DNA from: an uncultured Bacteroidales bacterium
GTDB lineage: Bacteria > Bacteroidota > Bacteroidia > Bacteroidales > UBA932
Direction of reading: 5' to 3'
Assembly: GCA_937899055.1 (NCBI GenBank)
Contig: CALBPX010000120.1
Span: 1 to 10,253 of the forward strand
DNA: 10,253 nt
Numbering within the stretch: the stretch's first letter is position 1; every line of letters starts with the position of its first letter. Below are positions 6,406-10,253 of the stretch, piece by piece. A model generated the notes under the pieces. That model was not told where the DNA came from. It worked only from the letters and a program-made list of their open reading frames with translations, and searched no databases. Position numbers and translations under genes: made by a program.

Positions 6406-6933
6406 TTAGAATAAAGGTGTTACGGGGAACGGGGGCCCGAAAGGCTGGAGCGGCCTTGTGGTGGACGGCTTTCCGCGAAGTCCCACAAGAATCTCGTTCT
6501 CCAGGTCTTCCAGGGATTGCTCGGAATCCGTAGGAGCAAGGCCGGCATTCAGATACCAGTCGTAGGTAGCACCACGCACAATGTAGTCTTCCAGCAAATC
6601 CTTGATGGCTCCCATCATTTCCGTTCGGAAATCATCGGGCATTTCAAAGGTGTAGGTGTAGTCAGGATTTGGTGTCTTGGGGCGGTTGGTGAATTCCTCG
6701 GCGGGAATCTCCTCCTTAATCCAACGGATAAGGCGCATGCGAATTTTCGCGTCCCTCTTATCCCGGTAGGACGTGATGAGCGAAGCGTCGTGGTCCTCCT
6801 CGGTGTCCGATGCTACGGCATCCTTGCTCACTTCCGAAAGATTCTGGAGCGATGCTTCCATCCGCTTGTAGGTGCGGTTGTCAATCTTGTTGTCAATGAT
6901 GGCTTTGCTCAGCCGGATTCTTAATCGCTTCAT
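6406..6933 (-). CDS. 175-aa phage protein, paralogue family member C
   Basis: The start overlaps the stop of the previous gene (ATGA, 6930-6933). The product has a basic N-terminus (MKRLRIRLSKAIIDNK), an acidic linker (DTEEDHDA, residues 43-50), a helix with RDKRDAKIRMRLIRWI (57-72), a strand DYTYTFEMPDDF (91-102), a long helix IKDLLEDYIVRGATYDWYL (110-128), and a last helix running into LRGKPS. It closes with a proline-rich tail (PFGPPFP, 164-170). The order helix, YTF strand, P-D, long helix with W/Y, and final L-x-x-R/K-x-x-P matches the two genes upstream. I infer three diverged copies of one fold. Role probably in virion assembly (neck, adaptor or tail-completion position), but this rests on location only. 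Confidence 0.72.
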   Translation of the reverse strand: MKRLRIRLSKAIIDNKIDNRTYKRMEASLQNLSEVSKDAVASDTEEDHDASLITSYRDKRDAKIRMRLIRWIKEEIPAEEFTNRPKTPNPDYTYTFEMPDDFRTEMMGAIKDLLEDYIVRGATYDWYLNAGLAPTDSEQSLEDLENEILVGLRGKPSTTRPLQPFGPPFPVTPLF

Positions 6934-7409
6934 AACTCAAGGTCAAGGAATTTAGGTGGACGCTTCTGGCGGAGCATGGCCTCCAGCTCTTGCATCCCGG
7001 AAATGGCAGTTACCGCATAGGTCTTGGAAAGTTCGGCCTGCGCCACGGAAAGGTAATACTTCTGCAGTGCAAGGCTCACCACAATGGCGTGCAGCTTGTC
7101 GGCCAGCGCTTTCTCCTTCCCGTCCATACGGCGGGCGCCGATTCCTGGGAACGTAAAGACTACTTCTCCCTCGTCAAGAAGTGTCATCATATCATCTGCC
7201 ACATCTATTCCCGGAGAATCCATGAAGCGGTAGCACTGCTGTACGGCAGAGGAAACGGCATCGGAAATGTCCCGCAGGATTTCGGCGGTCTTGTCGCTCC
7301 CCGCCTCGGCATTGTACCGGGCCGAAGGGTCGGCAATCGTCGCTACGGTAAGGTGGGACTTGGAACGAATATCGTTCACAAGGCGCTTGACTTTCAGTTT
7401 AATCTCCAT
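6930..7409 (-). CDS. 159-aa phage protein, paralogue family member B
   Basis: The start at 7409 lies 10 bases after GGAGG (7420-7424 on the plus coordinates). The product begins MEIKLKVKRLVNDI, then has a helix with ILRDISDAVSSAVQQCYRF (residues 44-62), a strand EVVFTFPGIG (77-86), a long helix LHAIVVSLALQKYYLSVAQAE, and a closing helix ending MLRQKRPP (146-153). The 'ISDA' helix, F-x-F strand, long helix with aromatic pair and final R-x-x-P occur in the same order in the proteins encoded at 6406-6933 and 7412-7879. No enzyme motif is visible. The gene sits in a tight three-gene run with almost no spacing, which suggests the products are made together and may form one structure. Function inferred only from context: a virion assembly protein. 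Confidence 0.73.
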   Translation of the reverse strand: MEIKLKVKRLVNDIRSKSHLTVATIADPSARYNAEAGSDKTAEILRDISDAVSSAVQQCYRFMDSPGIDVADDMMTLLDEGEVVFTFPGIGARRMDGKEKALADKLHAIVVSLALQKYYLSVAQAELSKTYAVTAISGMQELEAMLRQKRPPKFLDLEL

Positions 7410-7411
7410 AG

Positions 7412-7879
7412 CTATACGTCCTCCATGGGATAATCCCGCGTGCGCAGGGTGAGGTTAATGCCGAAAAGCGCGCTTTGTGCGTCGGATGCAATCTGGTTGG
7501 CATACTCGCCGAAGGAACGGCGGGCCAGCCAGCGTGCCGTTGCCGTCAGCACCACATAGCGCTGAATCTCCTTATTCGCAATCTCCGTCAGCCTGTCTGG
7601 GAAATCCGGCAGGAAGAAGGAAATCTTATAGCCGTTCTCCCCATCCAAGGTAGTCTCCTCATAGGCGGAACCCGTGAAGGAGAAGCCGACGACAACGGCC
7701 CGGAGCGCATCGGAGATATAGTCCTTGATGGTGGGAATGTCGTTGGTATGCACCTTGAGAATGTCGTATGCAGATGCACCGCCCTCCAAACGCAGGAAGC
7801 CTGCGTGACGGGAGACTTCCGCATCAATCAGATTCCAAAGGTCATCGGCCTTGTAAGTGAATATGAGATTCATTTCCAT
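7412..7879 (-). CDS. 155-aa phage protein, paralogue family member A
   Basis: The open frame extends up to 7972, but that start would overlap the upstream gene by 44 bases. ATG 7879 (MEMNLIFTYK) or ATG 7873 (MNLIFTYK) gives the natural beginning, and neither has a Shine-Dalgarno sequence. The product has a beta N-terminus (NLIFTYKADDLWNLIDAEV), a helix IKDYISDALRAVV, a strand YKISFFLPDFPDRL, a long helix IQRYVVLTATARWL, and a last helix ending LTLRTRDYP. To my memory, proteins of this layout recur in Bacteroidales phages without assigned function. It is the first of three consecutive genes with the same secondary-structure order. The 49-base gap before it, with a small hairpin, is the longest gap in this sub-array. 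Confidence 0.74.
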   Translation of the reverse strand: MEMNLIFTYKADDLWNLIDAEVSRHAGFLRLEGGASAYDILKVHTNDIPTIKDYISDALRAVVVGFSFTGSAYEETTLDGENGYKISFFLPDFPDRLTEIANKEIQRYVVLTATARWLARRSFGEYANQIASDAQSALFGINLTLRTRDYPMEDV

Positions 7880-7907
7880 ACAAGGCAAAGATAAATTATT
7901 AAGTGTT

Positions 7908-7921
7908 AGCGCCCGTGCGCT
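7908..7921. repeat. small perfect inverted repeat in an intergenic gap
   Basis: The sequence AGCGCCCGTGCGCT has 5-base arms (AGCGC/GCGCT) around a 4-base loop. It lies in the 49-base gap between the metallopeptidase-like gene and the first of the three paralogous genes. On the minus strand it is followed by AT-rich bases (AACACTTAATAATTT), not a clean U-run, so it is at best a weak terminator or an mRNA-stabilising hairpin. Confidence 0.45.
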
Positions 7922-7928
7922 ATTTGAC

Positions 7929-8327
7929 CTATCGGCAATGGCTGCAACCCAGCTCGCACACCACTTCGGCAAGGGCCATGGTGGTGTCTCCGGTAAGATA
8001 GGACGTCCCCTCCCGCTCGCCTTTGATTCCCAGGGATTCCGCTATGATGTCGGAAAGATGGTCTATCTCGTGCGAAAAGGTGTTCTGGAACTGACGGCCG
8101 GACGTAGTAGGGCCAACAACTACAACCGCCCTTTTGATGTCGGGATTTCCGTAGGTGAATCCACGGTTGTAGCGCCCGCTTTCCATGATTCGCACCGCAC
8201 GTTCCATAATCTCCGTCGGAGCGTAGATTTCATACAGACAGGCAAGGACTCCCTCTTCGTCGTAGGAATCTTTGGCAAAGAGAAAGTCCACCACCCATCG
8301 GCCTATTTTGAGTACCCTATGAATCAT
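7929..8327 (-). CDS. HExxH metallopeptidase-like phage protein (132 aa)
   Basis: The product carries SHEIDHLSDIIAESLG, in which H86-E87-I88-D89-H90 is a HExxH zinc-binding motif with Glu87 as general base. A downstream GEREGTSYLTG (residues 103-113) is placed like the third-ligand segment 'E-x-x-A/S-Y-L-x-G' of small phage metallopeptidases (Glu106 is the best candidate). A strand RAVVVVGP (66-73) precedes the motif helix, as expected for an edge strand. The C-terminus has closely spaced cysteines (C124, C128, C131) that could form a second metal site. There is no signal peptide, so it would act in the host cytoplasm or in the virion, perhaps in maturation or on host proteins. Such proteins recur in Bacteroidales phage structural regions, to my memory. 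It starts 2 bases after the previous stop. Activity is inferred. Confidence 0.7.
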   Translation of the reverse strand: MIHRVLKIGRWVVDFLFAKDSYDEEGVLACLYEIYAPTEIMERAVRIMESGRYNRGFTYGNPDIKRAVVVVGPTTSGRQFQNTFSHEIDHLSDIIAESLGIKGEREGTSYLTGDTTMALAEVVCELGCSHCR

Positions 8328-8329
8328 AA

Positions 8330-8734
8330 CTAAATCATGTCTTCCCAGGGAATATCTATCCCAAGGGCGATTGTTTTGACATAGAATTCGTCAAAGGCGC
8401 GCGTCTCGCTCCCGTCCGGGTCATCTATGTAGTCCTTGAGGAACTTGACAAGATGCCCTTCGTCTGCGATGGAAGAACCCAGGTAGTCGGCCCGGCCCAT
8501 CATCCACACGTAGAGCGGGTCGTAGTAGCCTTCGCTGCGCTTGAGTTCCACGCCGTAGGCTTTGAGCATTTCGTCCAGCTGCTTCTTCTCCACCAGCTTG
8601 AGCTTGTTGCCGTTGCGGTCCCGCATCATGGATACGGCCCACTCCAGCATCGGCTTGGAAAAATGACGTCCGTGACTGGCCATGTAGGCATCCATGCCCT
8701 TCGGCGTAATATCGTAGTAGTCCAATCTGTTCAT
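8330..8734 (-). CDS. 134-aa conserved Bacteroidales-phage protein of unknown function
   Basis: The product begins MNRLDYYDITPKGMDAYMAS, continues GRHFSKPMLEWAVSMM (residues 22-37), then MLKAYGVELKRSEGYYDP, MMGRADYLGSS (78-88), DEGHLVKFLKDYIDDPDG (91-108), and ends with ALGIDIPWEDMI. From memory this matches a widespread uncharacterised family in Bacteroidales phages: 'YxITPxGMxAYxxxxGxHF' near the start, 'ADYLGSSI' and 'DxHLxxFxKDxIDDPDG' in the middle, 'GIxIxWEDML' at the end. It is usually found among head and tail genes. No catalytic motif is obvious. The ATG at 8734 lies directly downstream of a strong terminator with no recognisable ribosome binding site. Existence is certain; function is unknown. 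Confidence 0.85.
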   Translation of the reverse strand: MNRLDYYDITPKGMDAYMASHGRHFSKPMLEWAVSMMRDRNGNKLKLVEKKQLDEMLKAYGVELKRSEGYYDPLYVWMMGRADYLGSSIADEGHLVKFLKDYIDDPDGSETRAFDEFYVKTIALGIDIPWEDMI

Positions 8735-8742
8735 AAACGTAT

Positions 8743-8772
8743 AAGTTTAAAAGGGGCGAGTTTCCCCGCCCC
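8743..8772 (-). terminator. intrinsic transcription terminator after the 86-aa gene
   Basis: On the minus strand the sequence reads GGGGCG, an 8-base loop GGGAAACT, CGCCCC and then TTTTAAACTT. This is a perfect 6-bp GC stem followed by a T-rich stretch, the form of a Rho-independent terminator. It starts 5 bases after the TAA of the 86-aa gene (8778-8780). The next gene starts only 8 bases beyond the T-stretch, so the element divides the minus-strand array into two groups. Confidence 0.75.
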
Positions 8773-8777
8773 AGCTG

Positions 8778-9038
8778 TTACATGCGGGTGTATCTACCCA
8801 TACTGTCACGGCCCCTGCGCTCTCCCCATTCGCCAATCTCGTCACGGCGCATGGAGCGGCTGCGCTCCCCGTAGCGTTCACCATAGCGTTCGCCATAGCC
8901 GCCACGTTCGGAGTATTTGTCCTCCATTTCGTCGGTGAGCTCGCAGATCATGTCAACGGCCTCCTTGGCCATCTTCACGGCTTTCTTGAATTCGTGAAGG
9001 TCATCGCCCCCACGCTCGAAAATCTGTAACATTCCCAT
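8778..9038 (-). CDS. 86-aa protein with YGER tandem repeat
   Basis: ATG 9038 is preferred over ATG 9032. A strong AGGAGG (9047-9052 in plus coordinates), lying just beyond the stop of the upstream gene, is 8 bases away. The N-terminal half is a predicted amphipathic helix (LHEFKKAVKMAKEAVDMICE, residues 14-33, then LTDEMEDKYSE). The second half is Arg/Gly/Glu-rich and disordered-looking, with YGER three times in a row (48-59), then SMRRDE and GERRGRDSMGRYTRM. To my memory, similar short helix-plus-RG-rich proteins occur in the structural region of Bacteroidales phages. It may be a small virion or nucleic-acid-associated protein; this is inference. A terminator follows. Confidence 0.78.
   Translation of the reverse strand: MGMLQIFERGGDDLHEFKKAVKMAKEAVDMICELTDEMEDKYSERGGYGERYGERYGERSRSMRRDEIGEWGERRGRDSMGRYTRM
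8862..8897 (-). repeat. three tandem 12-bp units encoding YGER
   Basis: Three consecutive 12-base units encode Tyr-Gly-Glu-Arg. Two are nearly identical in DNA (TAGCGTTCACCA and TAGCGTTCGCCA type on the plus strand), and the third differs at third positions. In-frame 12-bp units can change copy number without breaking the reading frame. Confidence 0.8.
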
Positions 9039-9041
9039 GGT

Positions 9042-9533
9042 TTATTCCTCCTTTTTAGTTTGTCCCAAAGTCGCAGAGAGCAACTTCCGCAGTTCTGCCA
9101 GCTCGTTCCTCATTTCAGATATCTCCTGCGCCTGCATTGCTTCCTTCTTCCTTTCGGGATTGAGGTCAAGCAAAAGGGCTTCACAGTCACGCACCATCTT
9201 CTGATGCGCCGGCACAGATTCAAGAACCTGCTTTGAGGTCTGGGCCATCGTCTCGATTTCCCGGAGGACGGCAGCTCTGTCGGTGGCTATGAACAGTCCC
9301 TTTTCAGGGAAGTTGGCCACCACGCCGTTGGCGGGAAGTCCCACAAAGGGGATGGTCTCATTTCCAACCTGCACGGTAATGTCCGTTACCGGACCGCCGA
9401 GCATCGCCATCGGCTGGCTGGGGTTATACTGTGGCATGTGTGTGTTCACGGATACAACTTTTCCGTCCGCAACACGAGGGATGTTTTTGTACAGGACCGG
9501 GATAGTTGCGCCCTGCGACATGCTTTGGAACAT
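9042..9533 (-). CDS. 163-aa protein: beta domain plus C-terminal coiled coil
   Basis: The product begins MFQSMSQGATIPVLYKN. Residues 1-83 look beta-rich (GKVVSVNTHMPQY, DITVQVGNETIPFVGLPAN, KGLFIATD). Residues 86-155 are helical: REIETMAQTSKQVLESV, then DCEALLLDLNPERKK and a coiled coil EISEMRNELAELRKLL. I recall the same plan ('QGxxVxVL', 'VVSVSxPxPxY', 'LPANxxxA', 'SKQVLESVxxH', 'CxxxLxxLNPxxAKE') from a common uncharacterised family in gut Bacteroidales phages, found in structural-gene regions. A virion or assembly role is likely. The start at 9533 has no Shine-Dalgarno sequence and lies in an AT-rich leader, which is normal for Bacteroidetes. The last bases of the gene lie next to the ribosome binding site of the following gene. 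Confidence 0.8.
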   Translation of the reverse strand: MFQSMSQGATIPVLYKNIPRVADGKVVSVNTHMPQYNPSQPMAMLGGPVTDITVQVGNETIPFVGLPANGVVANFPEKGLFIATDRAAVLREIETMAQTSKQVLESVPAHQKMVRDCEALLLDLNPERKKEAMQAQEISEMRNELAELRKLLSATLGQTKKEE

Positions 9534-9574
9534 AATGTTGAGTTTTCAGTTGCTAAATTGTACTTAATTACTGC

Positions 9575-9916
9575 CTACACTGTAGGTGCGAGAGGCGAGG
9601 TGAGCTGGAGAATGCCGTTATACCAATCGTAGAAGATGGTAACAACGCCGGTTCCAGTCAGGTCTGCTGCGGTCACGTTGGTGCCGCCGAAGAAGGTGAG
9701 GTTGCGGGTGTTGCCGTTCAGCGTAAAGCGGACGGGCAAAGTTTCCGTTGTCCCCGTCGGAATGGCATCGGCAATGTTCACCGTGAGATACCCCACAGGG
9801 GGAATCCTACGAAAACCGAGAGCGAAGTCTACGGTATCCGTTCCCACGGTGACACTGTTAGTCCTAAGATAAGGAATGCCATTTATATTGGTGGTTACGT
9901 TAACACATCCAAACAT
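9575..9916 (-). CDS. 113-aa beta-rich putative virion protein
   Basis: Two in-frame starts exist. ATG 9922 is only 1 base from the AGGAGG at 9924-9929, whereas ATG 9916 is 7 bases away, so I choose 9916 (MFGCVNVTTNINGIPY). The product is almost all beta by eye, rich in Thr, Val, Asn and Gly, with strands such as VGYLTVNIADAIP (residues about 41-53) and LPVRFTLNGNTRNLTFFGG, and few charged residues. This composition is typical of small capsid decoration, fibre-base or tail-surface proteins. No domain is recognised. It directly follows the coiled-coil/glycine-rich gene and precedes the 163-aa gene by 41 bases. Function inferred from composition and place only. Confidence 0.74.
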   Translation of the reverse strand: MFGCVNVTTNINGIPYLRTNSVTVGTDTVDFALGFRRIPPVGYLTVNIADAIPTGTTETLPVRFTLNGNTRNLTFFGGTNVTAADLTGTGVVTIFYDWYNGILQLTSPLAPTV

Positions 9917-9923
9917 GGCCATT

Positions 9924-9929
9924 CCTCCT
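9924..9929 (-). promoter_or_regulatory. ribosome binding site that decides the start at 9916
   Basis: AGGAGG on the minus strand lies 7 bases before ATG 9916 and only 1 base before ATG 9922. It therefore favours the inner start. It occupies the whole 8-base gap between two genes. Confidence 0.7.
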
Positions 9930-9930
9930 T

Positions 9931-10253
9931 TTAGAAGCTGATGCCTCCGTTAAAACCGCCGATGCCGGGGAAACCGTACACGCCGTTGAAACCGCCCTGG
10001 TAGTAACCTCCGCTCACATAAGGAGTGGTGTTCACAGCTGCCAGGTTGGGCCAGGTCACGGGAACGGTGTTGGGCATCTTGCATTTGATGTCGTCCACTT
10101 CCTTGGCGATAGGGCTCACAAGGGAGTTGATGTAGCCGGTGATAGCTGCGGTCTGCTGTGCGTTGTCAATCTGACCACGGAGCTGGGAGATGGTCTCAGC
10201 CTGACGGGTGATGGTGCCCTGGAGTTCGCGCTTTTCGAGGTCGCAGAACTTGT
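9931..10253 (-). CDS. coiled-coil protein with Gly/Tyr-rich C-terminus (5' end outside the window)
   Basis: The frame is open from the right edge to TAA at 9931-9933, so at least 106 C-terminal residues are present and the true start lies beyond 10253. A GTG at 10117-10119 is internal, not a start. The visible part begins KFCDLEKRELQGTITRQAE and forms a coiled coil (TISQLRGQIDNAQQTAAITG) to the segment VSPIAKEVDDIKCKMP. It continues VPVTWPNLAAVNTTPYVSGG, then a tail rich in Gly, Tyr and Phe. The combination 'DIKCxMPxxxPVTWPxLxAVNTTPY' is one I associate from memory with Bacteroidales phage proteins. A virion-associated role is likely, but nothing shows it directly. Confidence 0.75.
   Translation of the reverse strand, partial: KFCDLEKRELQGTITRQAETISQLRGQIDNAQQTAAITGYINSLVSPIAKEVDDIKCKMPNTVPVTWPNLAAVNTTPYVSGGYYQGGFNGVYGFPGIGGFNGGISF

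Noticed and set aside
7886..7893. TATCTTTG on the minus strand, resembling the Bacteroidetes -7 element TAnnTTTG
   Set aside because: No TTTG-like -33 element is found at the right distance and it lies only 6 bases before the start codon. A chance match is likely.
7880..7972. Longer start for the 155-aa gene at 7972
   Set aside because: It would add about 31 residues of unlike composition and overlap the upstream gene by 44 bases, whereas the beta strand typical of the protein's start begins at MNLIF.
7475..8333. Plus-strand open frames of 139 and 158 aa
   Set aside because: They run antisense to the minus-strand genes whose products have recognisable motifs (HExxH, paralogue A). No start signals are seen.
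9574..9586. Palindrome CCTACACTGTAGG overlapping a stop codon
   Set aside because: The arms are separated by one base and no T-run follows on the minus strand, so it is a poor terminator. It could be chance in a coding end.
1..10253. CRISPR array, tRNA, integrase or diversity-generating retroelement
   Set aside because: No regularly spaced direct repeats, cloverleaf-like sequences, recombinase or reverse-transcriptase motifs were seen when reading both strands.

Overview
The window is a piece of a tailed bacteriophage (or prophage) genome whose host is most likely a gut Bacteroidales bacterium. This rests on densely packed small genes with ATGA and short overlaps, on several protein families that I recognise from memory as recurring in Bacteroides/Prevotella phages, and on start sites that mostly lack strong Shine-Dalgarno sequences. 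No rRNA, tRNA, insertion sequence, integrase or CRISPR array is visible. Terminase large subunit, portal and major capsid genes are not in the window.

Layout: bases 1-6063 are read on the plus strand and 6060-10253 on the minus strand. The two gene arrays converge and their last stop codons overlap in the four bases TTAG (6060-6063). Plus strand, 36-1139: five very small AT-rich genes that are partly duplicates of one another (two copies of a cysteine-patterned peptide, and two or three proteins sharing an AEKD motif). Plus strand, 1136-2924: six small, more GC-rich accessory genes, among them a VRR-NUC-like protein (1793-2140) that seems to lack its catalytic Glu and Lys. Plus strand, 2940-6063: a 128-aa protein, then a 919-aa putative tail hub/nozzle structural protein whose middle part differs in base composition from its ends.

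Minus strand, in order of transcription: a coiled-coil protein with a glycine/tyrosine-rich tail (cut by the window edge), a small beta-rich putative virion protein, a beta-plus-coiled-coil protein, and an 86-aa protein with a YGER tandem repeat. A good intrinsic terminator follows. Then come a conserved 134-aa phage protein, a HExxH metallopeptidase-like protein, three consecutive genes that look like diverged copies of one fold, and a basic coiled-coil protein with a C-terminal motif resembling small-terminase-like proteins of Bacteroidales phages.

The minus-strand array and the large plus-strand gene look like late morphogenesis genes (head/neck/tail assembly). The small plus-strand genes look like accessory, fast-changing genes. 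The most interesting points are the three-gene paralogous family (6406-7879), the duplicated cysteine-peptide cassette, the probable catalytic loss in the nuclease-like protein, the composition break inside the nozzle gene, and a terminator placed directly before the start codon of the next gene.
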